This document shows, one piece after another, positions 32,601-40,907 of a DNA stretch of 45,398 nt. This DNA comes from Caldilineaceae bacterium (GTDB lineage Bacteria > Chloroflexota > Anaerolineae > Caldilineales > Caldilineaceae), in assembly GCA_022842065.1 (NCBI GenBank), contig JALHQH010000003.1:225348-270745 (forward strand), read 5' to 3'. The position numbers and the translations under genes were made by a program. Numbering within the stretch: the stretch's first letter is position 1; each line of letters opens with the position of its first letter. The notes beneath the pieces are model-generated. The model ran no database searches. It was not told where the DNA came from and saw only the letters and a program-made list of their open reading frames with translations.

Positions 32601-34086
32601 GATAGTACTCAGGGCGGGTGGTATTGAGCGCATCCGCCATTGGATCGAACGCAATACCATTGTCCCAGATAAACATCGGCCAGGCGATGGTGCGGTCACT
32701 GTGGACCGGTGTATTCACACTATCCGGTGTAAAGTAGGGCAAGGGATAGACGGGATTGGGAGAAACATCATAGCCAAAGCGGAATGAATTATTATTGCTC
32801 CACGGGGTATAGTTACCTTGGGGATCGATCCCACGCACGCGCCAGAAATAGTCCCGCTCAATCCAAACCTTACTATCCTCAATTTTAACAATCGCAGTCG
32901 TGGGCACGTTGTAGAAGATCTCATCCATCAGCGGCTTTTCATAAGAGTTGCTTTCATCGACCTGCACCTGATAGCGTTCTGCCCCTGGAATTGGGGTCCA
33001 GGCAAAGAAGGGATTGGATTGATCGATGACATTATTGACCGGTGCTAATTGTTCGGTGCGGAAATTCCAGCGAATACGGAATTGGCGGACTTCACTCCAT
33101 GGGGTACTGTTATTTTCAAGATCAATGGCTTTGACCCGCCAATAATAGTCCTGATCATTGCTCAGATTTTCTTCCGGTGTGTATTCGGTGTTGGTCGTTT
33201 GGTAGAAATTCATTGCACCAAAGTCGGGCTGCGTGCTAATCTGTAATTCATATTTGGCCGCCGCTTCAATGGCAGTCCACGAAAAGCGGGGCAGGAAAGC
33301 CAGCGAGACATCATTATCAGGGAGCAATAACTCGGGGGCCACATTCCAATTAAAGTTAAATGACCAGACATTGCTCGGCTGTCCAAAGTTGTCGGCACTG
33401 TCAATTGGTGTCACCCGCCAATAGTAGAGATTATTAGATAAGCGCCGGAGGGGCGTATGGTGTGCCTTGAGCGTAAAAGCGGCATAGACCACATTACTAA
33501 AAGTGGGATCACTGCTGATTTCGAACTTATAGCGCGCGGCACCTGGAAAGGGAATCCAGGTAAAGTCGTCAACCGTAAAAGCCGTGCGCGTCACGTCCAT
33601 CAATGGGGAGATCAATTGGGGAATATTATTGCCGTTATCGTTCCAATTTTTCGTAAAAATGTAGGCTTCGGAAGGGGGTCCCCAGGTTTTGCCATCGCCA
33701 GCACTGACACGCCAATAATAGGAGCCATCGGTTAGCGCAACTTGGGGCGTGTAGGTGGTCGCAAAGGTATCCGCTTTGACATCAAGGGAGGCAAAGCCGG
33801 ACGATTTGCTGATTTCGATCCGATATTGGGCAGCGCCATTGACTGGTTCCCAGGTAAAAGTAGGTACCCCTAATGGCGGATAATTGACAGTCGTCGTGAG
33901 CGCGTTAATATTCGGGGTTAATAAGACCGGTGTCCCAAAGGTAAGATTTTCGCGGACAGGATGCGCGGCCGGTGCCCCGAGCGCCGTGAGCGGCTGAATC
34001 AGCAACACACCCAAGAGCAGAAGGGTGAGTATTTTCTGTTGGTAAACAAGGAAGGGGTGGCGGTGCGCACCCTTGACAGATTTCAT
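29662..34086 (-). CDS. Giant secreted FN3-like repeat protein with C-terminal SdrD-like domain
   Basis: The start at ATG 34084-34086 has AAAGGAGAAG 8-10 bases upstream and opens a signal peptide (LLLLGVLLIQPLTALGA), giving 1474 residues; the longer frame to 34368 would run into the DUF192 gene. Ten copies of a beta-sandwich repeat are seen, each with a FxWxPxxGAxxYxxxIS start and a YYWRVxAxD end. An insert of about 250 residues without repeats (PHTSIGTAAEEFAGSIGVAL) lies after the sixth. Near the C-terminus a SdrD/Cna-B-like domain (LGNFVWVDANNNGLYE) is followed by a Gly/Pro-rich segment and the terminal FIYLPVVSK. It is an extracellular fibre or adhesin-like protein at the end of the Tad locus. 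There is no LPXTG or membrane anchor. Confidence 0.9.
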   Translation of the reverse strand: MKSVKGAHRHPFLVYQQKILTLLLLGVLLIQPLTALGAPAAHPVRENLTFGTPVLLTPNINALTTTVNYPPLGVPTFTWEPVNGAAQYRIEISKSSGFASLDVKADTFATTYTPQVALTDGSYYWRVSAGDGKTWGPPSEAYIFTKNWNDNGNNIPQLISPLMDVTRTAFTVDDFTWIPFPGAARYKFEISSDPTFSNVVYAAFTLKAHHTPLRRLSNNLYYWRVTPIDSADNFGQPSNVWSFNFNWNVAPELLLPDNDVSLAFLPRFSWTAIEAAAKYELQISTQPDFGAMNFYQTTNTEYTPEENLSNDQDYYWRVKAIDLENNSTPWSEVRQFRIRWNFRTEQLAPVNNVIDQSNPFFAWTPIPGAERYQVQVDESNSYEKPLMDEIFYNVPTTAIVKIEDSKVWIERDYFWRVRGIDPQGNYTPWSNNNSFRFGYDVSPNPVYPLPYFTPDSVNTPVHSDRTIAWPMFIWDNGIAFDPMADALNTTRPEYYQLTVAADPFFSDVRFQVETTGLFAAPTQANPFINLEDARLYYWRVRAMMKNNIPLGVDHVWKTRIDRSVTERPYATAMTLIYPRDRFEAVGSAPMLGWLPIGGVDHYRVQLSTDAGFTTIVDEALAQFVNYAPWQGRRDPMPFDSYFWRVRAEDNANQPISEWSEVRHFHLSQEVMMGNRFDFVPPPYPSTLLSTTTVYTPVLTYVASSTVTTQDDYAVGDLHVMLNRIELRDPLYPLTPDNFNWIFAFGASPFVNNTVKYLLYIDIDHLAGSGGTVDPLGKPIVTDSLYLPEYVIVIERVDNLLAPTDILMYTWFGNMWGPAESLNSKGGDAWFDDQLNSVQLLVPHTSIGTAAEEFAGSIGVALLSSNDDDQTGMLDSTPPQSDNRVSHVALLSNMLMPLYPLDTPLTNPMVHYDVPPMRWRLSYSSSNDGYEVQVARDSKFTDLVQSWELSESVTDPFNSFLTTTFQPAIAYGDNESYYWRVRLRHERYTSTASQFDYGTWSPATRFKLDSRQVGNPQLSTGNLAETTPSFWWDRVEGASGYTIQVDDDANFSTPILLNKKIDGTSFTPIEPLPDGIYYWRVAVRRSDKVLGHWTPTMTFTKQSLTPTPLAPINGKIVNQQPTFAWTTVLTPTVQPRVATALYRLEISADPNFGSVESFVTTATSLTLPDSKSLSDGTWYWRVAVMIDNKKIGTYSAPQQFYKEYLTPTLLSPTQNSIMTRTTSFEWVPVDGAAQYEILIDDEPLFNSPIKVTAKTENTKYTPTIDLPNAQYFWRVRVIDEDGKPGPYADGLVRVQDIAFSLGNFVWVDANNNGLYEATEKPVPDGVVLELLDGTGASLNTATQTQKGFYLFSNLMIGNYQVRLAASNFAAGGILQNYRHGTGLFQEVDPNQNVDLNDNGIDSSELATQGITSGVIMLSTDEPTAETHTVSKTPGDDGRGTPDANSNLTVDFALVGPPPTSNPNFSYFIYLPVVSK

Positions 34087-34204
34087 TAAACAGCTTCTCC
34101 TTTTTGCCGGCGCGTAGGGAGCCACGTTGGCATAATTACCAAACATATACGAGGCGACATTGCACGCGATCTGACACAACTCCACGCCCTTGACAGACAA
34201 ATTG

Positions 34205-34555
34205 TTAGCCGACGGACACCAATAACTGATCACCCACGTTGCACTGGGTCTGTGCCACTGTGCCACTGGGCAATTCAACCACATAGGCAGCATTTTTGCG
34301 GGTGCGCCCAATTCGCCAAGCCGCCATCGCGGGGTCAATATCCACAACACAATGGCGATCATCAACATAAAGGATATCGATGGGCATCTTCATAAAATGG
34401 GTATGAACACTGTTGCAACCAGGAATCAGCAAGCCACCGCCTTGCGGCAGCGCGCGGACACCCATCAGGCCACGAAATTTAGTGAAAAAATTTTCAGCTA
34501 CACGGCCTTGTGCAACCAGCGTGGTATTGCGAGTCAGGTTTTCAATGCGTAACAT
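34205..34555 (-). CDS. DUF192 family protein
   Basis: A 116-residue protein with AAGGAG 5 bases before ATG. It shows the DUF192 blocks FFTKFRGLMG, GGGLLIPGCNSVHTHFMKMPIDILYVD and AYVVELPSGTV...VGDQLLV. DUF192 proteins are small beta-sandwich proteins of unknown function, usually exported; this copy has no signal peptide. In many genomes they lie next to Tad/Flp pilus genes, as here, but no mechanism is known. Confidence 0.85.
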   Translation of the reverse strand: MLRIENLTRNTTLVAQGRVAENFFTKFRGLMGVRALPQGGGLLIPGCNSVHTHFMKMPIDILYVDDRHCVVDIDPAMAAWRIGRTRKNAAYVVELPSGTVAQTQCNVGDQLLVSVG

Positions 34556-34600
34556 AGCGGCTCCTTGTTTACGGTTGGCGGGTTTAACGGTTGGCGAGTA

Positions 34601-34640
34601 GGTAGGTGGTTAGTGAAAAGCAGTCCACGAACCACCTACC
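34601..34640. repeat. Short hairpin of GGTAGGTGGTTAGTG type
   Basis: GGTAGGTGGTTAGTG (34601-34615) pairs with 34626-34640 with one mismatch around a 10-base loop. The sequence before it (GGTTGGCGGGTTTAACGGTTGG) belongs to the same word family as the runs at 24713-24745 and 29364-29410. Confidence 0.6.
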
Positions 34641-34680
34641 AGGGAAAAGTTAGTGAACATCTAAAATTAACTTCCCAATT

Positions 34681-34734
34681 CGCTTGCCAGGGCTCGTCAG
34701 ATCCTGGCCGGGATCTGACGAGCCCTGGCAAGCG
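34681..34734 (-). terminator. Strong hairpin after CpaF, 24-bp perfect stem
   Basis: CGCTTGCCAGGGCTCGTCAG... (34681-34704) pairs perfectly with 34711-34734 around TGGCCG. It lies 30 bases past the CpaF stop and upstream of the DUF192 gene on the minus strand, suggesting the Tad operon transcript ends or is attenuated here. The following minus-strand sequence is only moderately T-rich. Confidence 0.65.
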
Positions 34735-34764
34735 GAAAAAGGGAACTTGTTTTTAGACGCTTAC

Positions 34765-36225
34765 TTAGTTATCCAACCAGGGCGTTGCACTCATGCCAAA
34801 AATTTGGGGCGGCAGCTTAATCCCAGCATCCTCAATCCGTTCGTTGAAACGGGGACGCAACCCAGTGGGGCGTAAGCCACCAATGATTTTGCCATTTTCA
34901 TCAATGCCGGTCTGTTCAAAGTGGAAAATATCTTGCATAACGATCGTTTCCCCTTCCATCCCCAAAATTTCTGCCATTTGAATCGTACGCCGGGTGCCAT
35001 CGCGCATACGCGCCACCTGAATGATCACATCGACAGCAGCGGCGATCTGCTGACGAATGGCACGCAGGGGTAGTTCGACACCGGCCATCAAGACCAGGGT
35101 TTCAATACGGTTAAGCGCATCACGCGCATTGTTGGCATGGACGGTGGTCAATGAGCCATCATGGCCAGTGTTCATGGCCTGCAACATGTCAAGGGTTTCG
35201 CCAGAGCGACATTCGCCGACGACAATCCGATCCGGGCGCATACGCAAGCTGTTAACGACCAGTTCGCGAATACCGATTTCGCCCTTGCCTTCAATGTTGG
35301 CTGGGCGCTTTTCCAGGCGCACCACATGGGGCTGTTGTAGCTGCAACTCGGCAGCGTCTTCAATCGTGACAACCCGATCATCTTCGGGAATAAAGCTGGA
35401 GAGCACATTCAGCATGGTCGTTTTACCCGAACCGGTACCGCCACTGACAATAATATTCAGCTTGCCAATGACACAGGCACGCACCAGTTCACCAAATTCG
35501 GGTGGAAAGCTGCCAAAGCGGACGAGATCTTCCACTTTGAAGGGATCTTTACGAAACTTACGAATCGTAACGCAGGGCCCAACCAGCGAAAGTGGTGGAA
35601 TGATGGCGTTCACGCGCGAGCCATCTGGCAAGCGGGCATCGACCATGGGTGATGACTCATCAATACGCCGGCCAAGGGGGGCGACAATGCGCTCAATCAC
35701 CTGTGAGACATGGTCATCATCGAGAAATTTGACATCGGTCAGGTGCAATTTACCTTTATGCTCAACATAAATCTGGTTCGGGCCATTGACCATCACTTCG
35801 GTAATGTCATCGCGGTCAAGCAGGGGCTGAATGGGACCATAGCCGATAATATCAGCGATGATCATATCCAGCATCCGTGTGCGATCCACACGACTCACCA
35901 CAATATTGGCCGTGGCTAACGACTTGCTATAGATCGGTTCGACGATTTCACGTAGCTTGTGAGGCAGGATGCCCTGGCTGGAATTTTCATCGACCAGGTA
36001 ACGCTGTACTTCTTCACGCACTTTGCGAAAATCAGCTTTTAATTCGTTCGGGAGGGTATAGACACCCAGGTCCTTTAAAAAGCTGTTTTCTGTGGCACCG
36101 CTGGCCGGTTTTGTCACGCTTTTGGTGGCTACCGGCTTGGCAGCTTCTATTTTTTCGGAAGGTAACTTATCAACTTGTGGCGTTGGTTTGGTTGCGACTG
36201 GTGTGCGGCTGCGAAAGAGTGCCAT
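34765..36225 (-). CDS. cpaF: Tad/Flp pilus secretion ATPase (CpaF/TadA)
   Basis: The 486-residue hexameric ATPase powers pilin polymerisation at the inner face of the membrane. Residues 1-48 are a low-complexity linker; then comes the TadA N-domain (DIIGYGPIQPLLDRDDITEVMVNGP). The P-loop is GGTGSGKTT at 262-270, followed by the Asp box VVTIEDAAELQL, Walker B RPDRIVVGECRSGET and the His box TGHDGSLTTVHAN. All catalytic motifs are intact. AGGAG lies upstream of the ATG. In most Tad loci cpaF directly follows cpaE; here it lies after tadB and tadC and behind a TPR/propeller gene. Confidence 0.95.
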   Translation of the reverse strand: MALFRSRTPVATKPTPQVDKLPSEKIEAAKPVATKSVTKPASGATENSFLKDLGVYTLPNELKADFRKVREEVQRYLVDENSSQGILPHKLREIVEPIYSKSLATANIVVSRVDRTRMLDMIIADIIGYGPIQPLLDRDDITEVMVNGPNQIYVEHKGKLHLTDVKFLDDDHVSQVIERIVAPLGRRIDESSPMVDARLPDGSRVNAIIPPLSLVGPCVTIRKFRKDPFKVEDLVRFGSFPPEFGELVRACVIGKLNIIVSGGTGSGKTTMLNVLSSFIPEDDRVVTIEDAAELQLQQPHVVRLEKRPANIEGKGEIGIRELVVNSLRMRPDRIVVGECRSGETLDMLQAMNTGHDGSLTTVHANNARDALNRIETLVLMAGVELPLRAIRQQIAAAVDVIIQVARMRDGTRRTIQMAEILGMEGETIVMQDIFHFEQTGIDENGKIIGGLRPTGLRPRFNERIEDAGIKLPPQIFGMSATPWLDN

Positions 36226-36300
36226 CTGCTATCTCTCCTATTACAAATGATGACGACGTATTGCACGATGAAATTTGCTTACGGAAACGGGTCATGGGGC

Positions 36301-36367
36301 GCACGCAGGTGACAGTCACTCTGTGTCGTAACTGGGGCCCTAACTGGGACCCTACCTGTCACCGTGC
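36301..36367. repeat. Hairpin between TPR/propeller and cpaF genes
   Basis: GCACGCAGGTGACAG (36301-36315) pairs with CTGTCACCGTGC (36356-36367) with a bulge; the loop carries the near-repeat AACTGGGGCCCTAACTGGGACCC. It lies just past the stop codon at 36375. Confidence 0.55.
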
Positions 36368-36374
36368 AGAATGT

Positions 36375-38363
36375 TTACCAGATCCAGACTGGTTCCCAAT
36401 CTTCAAACGCGTTACTACTAATATTTTTCTGACCGCTGCCATCGCTGTTCATCACCCAAACCTGGCGCGCCCCAGAAATATTGGAGTAGTAAGTGATCTG
36501 CGAGCCATCGGGTGAAAAGGAGGGCCGCTTGTCCCATTGCCAGTCATTGAAGGTTAATTGGCGCTGATTACCGCCATCACCATTCATAATCCAGATCTCA
36601 TCATTGCCGGTGTGATTAGAGACAAAGGCGATAGAATTACCATCAGGCGACCAGATCGGGTCATATTCAGTGCCGACATAGTCGGTGAGCATGATGTCGC
36701 GATCCCAATCTGAGGGTAAGTCGGCGCGCACTTTGAACACATTGGTGCTGGCCTGCTCGGAGACCTGTTTAACATAGACCATTTGCAGGCCATCAGGCGA
36801 CCACTGTTGCTTCTGATAGAGCTGGCCTAGACTATTCACAATTTCAGCAGGGGCAGGCTGCTGTTCAGTACCATCACCGCGCATAATATGATAGGTATCA
36901 ACACCATTACGGTTGGTGCGGAAGGCAATCCAACCGCGGTATTGCAACAACGGGTCGACAGGGGTCGGCGTCGCCACTGGCTCACTCACGGGGGCGTTTA
37001 CCAGTGTATTGAGATTTGTCACCTGCGGCACGGCAGTGGGCGGCACGATCAGGCTGTTGATCTCCTGCAGCCGCTGTTCGGCCGCGGCATTATTAAAGCC
37101 GAGATCCAGTGCCCGTTGGTAGGCAGCCTGGGCCCGTTCCAGATTACCCTGTTGCACGGCAAGTTCGGCAATGCCCACATACGAGCGGAAGAGCAGCTCG
37201 GCTACATAGCCACCGAAATAGTCTGACCGGTTAGCGTAAATCTCACTTAAAAGTTTGGCACCCTGCTCATAGTTGTTCTGCTGGACCAGGCTCTCTGCAC
37301 CTATAAACGTTTCAAGCAGTTGGCTTTCGGCCTTGGCTGTCGCATCATTGGGGGCCATCTGCAGCGCCTTGCGGAAATATTCCTGTGCTTGTTTGGGCAG
37401 CGTGCTATCGTTGGGCCGCACAGAAACCATCTGTTGGCCGGCCATCAGGTACGAATCGGCCAAATTTTCTTTCACCACGTCGGCTTCATAGTCAGCGTCC
37501 AAGGTACGCAGCTCTTCATACTGGGCAATGGCACTTAGCCAAAGTGCATTGCTATAGGCAAAGGCAGCTTCAGCGAAGATTTGTGGTGCCCCGGTCTGTG
37601 TCTTCGCCTCTGCAATCCGGGCCGCGACATCGCGGTAGCCTGGTGCCTCCGCCTCTAAAGCAAGTAACAATTCAAGGGCCTGTTTGTAGTTCCCAGTGGT
37701 CATGCGGTCAAGCGCGAGTTGATAGTCGTTGGCCAGCTTCATTTGGCGCTTGGTCTCATTTTGCCCTTTAAGTGCTTCTTCACTTTCCGGATTACTGGCT
37801 AACACAGTTTCAAAGAGATCGAGTGCTTCACGGAATTGGCTGGCCGTCAGCGCCGATTGGGCTTGGACAAGCAGTTCTTGCTGCTGATCCGTCAGCGCGT
37901 TGACACGTTGAATCCGGCCCCAGAAAATAACGCCCGCAATCAAGAGACCAATTAAAACGACCACGGGGATGACAGGGAGGAGCGAGCGCAGGGGAATGCG
38001 CATGCTTTGGACCCCTTTGACTTTATCCCCCCAGTTACTTTCCAGGCTTGCGCGAAAGCTCGCCTCTTGCAGTAAAGCATCAAGCTCCTGTGCTGCGGGA
38101 TAACGCGCTTGGAGTGCGCGCAACATCGGCACGACTCGATCCCACTGCCCTTGTTGCATATCACGCAGTACTTCCAGGTAGTCGCGATCTTCAGCATAGT
38201 GTTGCTCGCCGGCCGCAAATCGCTTACGACTGACGAGAGGCTGGCTCTCTGCCTCTGCCTGTGTATCGAGTTCCCCATCTGGATACAAACGCTCTAGATC
38301 CTGTTCATCCTCAGCATTTGCGTGATCGTTTGCATCATAGACGGCTTCACCGTTATTCAACAT
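36375..38363 (-). CDS. Membrane-anchored TPR protein with TolB-like beta-propeller
   Basis: The ATG at 38361-38363 (MLNNGEAVYD) has AAGGGG upstream; the product is 662 residues. Residues 1-125 are acidic and cytoplasmic with one helical repeat. A single membrane segment (LLPVIPVVVLIGLLIAGVIFW) spans about 128-148. Residues 160-470 are TPR-like helical pairs (FREALDLFETVLASNPESEEAL, LERAQAAYQRALDLGF). The last 150 residues are TolB/WD40-like blades: IWSPDGNSIAFVS, IWIMNGDGGNQRQLT, FSPDGSQITYYS and VWVMNSDGSGQKNIS. It replaces the TPR lipoprotein TadD found in classical loci and adds an extracytoplasmic propeller, perhaps as a platform for pilus or matrix partners (inference). Confidence 0.85.
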   Translation of the reverse strand: MLNNGEAVYDANDHANAEDEQDLERLYPDGELDTQAEAESQPLVSRKRFAAGEQHYAEDRDYLEVLRDMQQGQWDRVVPMLRALQARYPAAQELDALLQEASFRASLESNWGDKVKGVQSMRIPLRSLLPVIPVVVLIGLLIAGVIFWGRIQRVNALTDQQQELLVQAQSALTASQFREALDLFETVLASNPESEEALKGQNETKRQMKLANDYQLALDRMTTGNYKQALELLLALEAEAPGYRDVAARIAEAKTQTGAPQIFAEAAFAYSNALWLSAIAQYEELRTLDADYEADVVKENLADSYLMAGQQMVSVRPNDSTLPKQAQEYFRKALQMAPNDATAKAESQLLETFIGAESLVQQNNYEQGAKLLSEIYANRSDYFGGYVAELLFRSYVGIAELAVQQGNLERAQAAYQRALDLGFNNAAAEQRLQEINSLIVPPTAVPQVTNLNTLVNAPVSEPVATPTPVDPLLQYRGWIAFRTNRNGVDTYHIMRGDGTEQQPAPAEIVNSLGQLYQKQQWSPDGLQMVYVKQVSEQASTNVFKVRADLPSDWDRDIMLTDYVGTEYDPIWSPDGNSIAFVSNHTGNDEIWIMNGDGGNQRQLTFNDWQWDKRPSFSPDGSQITYYSNISGARQVWVMNSDGSGQKNISSNAFEDWEPVWIW

Positions 38364-38887
38364 GTTGGCATTTCCCCTTTTCAGACACGAGTCGTAACCT
38401 GGTAAGCGAACCTGCTTCAAAATAACCGTAAGACAAGCAAGTGCAGACTAAGTACGGCTTTGAGCAGACTGATAAGCTAATTTCAATATATTTATTTAAG
38501 GAAGTTTACTTTTTTAATACAAAACTAATGGAAAATTCTCAAATAGTGGAGAAAGTCGCCATTTAGCTTACATTTGCGCAAGTCTTATAGGTATACTGTA
38601 GCGGCAATTGGCCTAATTTTCTATTACAGTTTTCTGTCAGACCGGCCTTAAAACAGGCCGACAACAGAGCATAAAAAGTGGCGTGGCAGCGTAGATTAGA
38701 GGATTTTTGAGGGTGTACACAGCAAAATAAGCGAAGCTGATAAGTTGTTGTATGCGCAGTCAAGTGAATTGGTCGTGGCACAAATATTCGCCATCGCTCG
38801 TCGGGGCACGCAGGGGGTACCAGTGCAAGCAGGTGGCGAATATTCGTGACACTTCCGTGAAGCCATTTCAGCAACGGCGGTGAGCAA
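38364..38887. other. 524-bp gap inside the Tad block
   Basis: No gene is recognised between the TadC stop and the TPR/propeller start, so this may hold a second promoter for the distal Tad genes. It contains the inverted repeat at 38775-38852 and a small CGGCCT...AGGCCG stem near 38643-38660. Confidence 0.5.
38775..38852. repeat. Inverted repeat with AATATTCGCCA arms
   Basis: GTGGCACAAATATTCGCCATC (38775-38795) pairs with 38832-38852 over 18 of 21 positions, with a 36-base loop. It begins 36 bases after the TadC stop codon on the minus strand, a terminator-like place. Confidence 0.6.
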
Positions 38888-39811
38888 CTACTTAGGGAAC
38901 ATATTCATTAACCGAGGCACAGCCGGCCCCAGAATAACCGCAAACATCGAGGGGAAGATGAAGAAAACCATGGGAAACATCATCTTCAACGGTGCTTTTG
39001 CCGCTGATTCTTCTGCCCGCTGGCGACGACGCATACGCATCTGTTCGGCCTGCACATGCAGCACATCGCGAATGGCAATCCCCAAGCGATCTGCCTGCAC
39101 AAGCACAGCCACAAAGCTGGCCAGATCAGGCACGCCCGTTCGTTCCACCAAGTTATGCAACGCATCGACACGCGAAAGACCGACCCGCATTTCCCGGATT
39201 ACTTGACGTAGTTCATGGGCTAGATCATTGTCCCATTGGAAGGCAACTTTTTGGATGGCGGCCTCGAAGCCCAGACCAGCATCGACACAGATCGACATCA
39301 TGTCAAGCGCATCCGGCAACATTTTGGTAATCGATTTGCGGCGCTGGCCGACCCGGCTTTTCAACCAGAAAATCGGGAGGTAAAGACCAACAATCGCACC
39401 AGCAAACGAGAGCAACAGGGCAACCGAGATGGGCTTACCCGTGCCAAAAACAAAATATGTAAAGGTTGCCGCGGCGACGGCACCCAGGACACGAATGCCT
39501 AAGAAATCCGGCACCGAAATCTTCTCGGTAAGGCCGGCAGCAATCAGGTCACGATGCCACTGGTCCAGATTGCTGCTAGGCGCTAACAGCCGCCCCAATG
39601 AATGCAAACGGCGTAAAATTGGTTTAAAAATGCGATCTGTTGAAGATCGGGTCATCTCTAGTTCACGCAAACTGGCGGGCATCATTGCCTGGTTGGACAT
39701 GGCCGCCAGTACCGCCTCCATTTTCCGGTTGCGTTGGGAACGAATGCCCAGCATCAGTGTAAACGTACTGCCCATGACAAGCATCGTAATCAGTAGATAG
39801 TTGCTCTCCAT
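38888..39811 (-). CDS. tadC: Tad pilus platform protein TadC (type II secretion F domain)
   Basis: The start at ATG 39809-39811 (MESNYLLITML) has GAGAGG upstream; the product has 307 residues. Membrane segments are at the N-terminus (LLITMLVMGSTFTLML), near 110-150 (FTYFVFGTGKPISVALLLSFAGAIVGLYLPIFW) and at the C-terminus (MMFPMVFFIFPSMFAVILGPA). Between them lies the T2SSF domain: LPDALDMMSICVDAGLGFEAAI and RVDALHNLVERTGVPDLASFV...RLGIAIRDVLHVQAEQMRMRRRQRAEE. It forms the inner-membrane platform with TadB on which CpaF acts. Confidence 0.92.
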   Translation of the reverse strand: MESNYLLITMLVMGSTFTLMLGIRSQRNRKMEAVLAAMSNQAMMPASLRELEMTRSSTDRIFKPILRRLHSLGRLLAPSSNLDQWHRDLIAAGLTEKISVPDFLGIRVLGAVAAATFTYFVFGTGKPISVALLLSFAGAIVGLYLPIFWLKSRVGQRRKSITKMLPDALDMMSICVDAGLGFEAAIQKVAFQWDNDLAHELRQVIREMRVGLSRVDALHNLVERTGVPDLASFVAVLVQADRLGIAIRDVLHVQAEQMRMRRRQRAEESAAKAPLKMMFPMVFFIFPSMFAVILGPAVPRLMNMFPK

Positions 39812-39971
39812 GTTATCCCTCTCATTTAGCCAAACAAAATAATTCTGCTTACAACCGTACAACAGCCATAGAGCGGTAATCCTCTATGATATACACCAGC
39901 AGCACAGGCAGTAACCCATTACTGCGCGAAAAGGTGTTACTACTTGGCGCATGTTGTTATAAAAACTTACT

Positions 39972-40907
39972 TTAATAGTCAATCTTCATCAACCACTGCA
40001 TCGTAATATTACCCATAATCACCATGAAGGTCGCCGTAATGGGAATGGCAAGGGTCCAGCCAGGTTTAAACATTTCCATCATATATTCTGGGTTGATCAT
40101 CATCAGGAAAGTGCCGGTGGCAAAGGGCAGACCAGTCAACATCCAACCAGTGGCGCGCTGTTGCGCTGTCATGACACGAATCTGTCCTTTGAGTTTGATA
40201 CGTTCGCGGATGGTACCAGCGATCGTCTCCAACACTTCCGCCAGACTACCACCGACCTCATTTTGGACATGAATCGAAGTGACAATCAAGGAAAGATCTT
40301 CATCGTTCATGCGCTCAACCATGCCATCCAGCGCATTAGTAATGCTAAAGCCAAGGGAGACTTCTTTGATCACGCGATTGAATTCAGAAGCGATGGGATC
40401 GGGCATCTCATCCTTTACCGCGTTACAGGCATGTAACAAACCATAGCCCGAGCGGAGTGAACCAACCAGCATGCTTACCATATCAGGTAATTGAGTCGCA
40501 AAGTCACGGGCACGCTTATTTTTGTAATGGTTAAGATAGAAACCGGGACCAACCCAGCCGATAATCGATAGGAGGGCACCGCCAGGGGCATAACCGGAAA
40601 CCAACCAACCGATTACAAACAGAATCACGGTGAGCCCAAAGCGAATCATCAAAAATTCAGCGGCGCTGATCTTAATATCAGCGGCGATCAGTTGCTGTTC
40701 CAGCCGGGCCGCCATTGAAGTACGCCCCAGTTTCTGGTTGACATGGCGCGACAGGGCTTGCCGGCGGCGCATTTCAACATCCTCTGTCCCCATAGAGGCA
40801 GACAATCTGCGTTCGATCTCACTGCCATCGCGCAACCAGCGGTAGAGGGCAATAAAGACAAAGAAAACAGCGATCATGATCAGTAAGGGTACAAGCAAGA
40901 GAGTCAT
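39972..40907 (-). CDS. tadB: Tad pilus platform protein TadB (type II secretion F domain)
   Basis: A 311-residue membrane protein: N-terminal segment LLLVPLLIMIAVFFVFIAL, central pair LTVILFVIGWLVSGYA and GGALLSIIGWVGPGFYL, and C-terminal segments FATGTFLMMI and LAIPITATFMVIMGNI. The F domain reads FATQLPDMVSMLVGSLRSGYGLLHACNAV...LGFSITNALDGMVERM...SLIVTSIHVQNEVGGSLAEVLETIAGTIRERI. GGAG lies 5 bases before ATG, and the start overlaps the prepilin peptidase stop as ATGA, so the two are translationally coupled. Confidence 0.93.
   Translation of the reverse strand: MTLLLVPLLIMIAVFFVFIALYRWLRDGSEIERRLSASMGTEDVEMRRRQALSRHVNQKLGRTSMAARLEQQLIAADIKISAAEFLMIRFGLTVILFVIGWLVSGYAPGGALLSIIGWVGPGFYLNHYKNKRARDFATQLPDMVSMLVGSLRSGYGLLHACNAVKDEMPDPIASEFNRVIKEVSLGFSITNALDGMVERMNDEDLSLIVTSIHVQNEVGGSLAEVLETIAGTIRERIKLKGQIRVMTAQQRATGWMLTGLPFATGTFLMMINPEYMMEMFKPGWTLAIPITATFMVIMGNITMQWLMKIDY

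Noticed and set aside
34087..34368. Longer N-terminus for the FN3 giant
   Set aside because: It would overlap the DUF192 gene and place the signal peptide about 94 residues inside; the ATG at 34086 has a strong ribosome site and starts the signal peptide.
38563..38874. 103-codon minus-strand frame upstream of the TPR/propeller gene
   Set aside because: Composition and lack of motifs look like non-coding DNA, and it spans the inverted repeat at 38775-38852.
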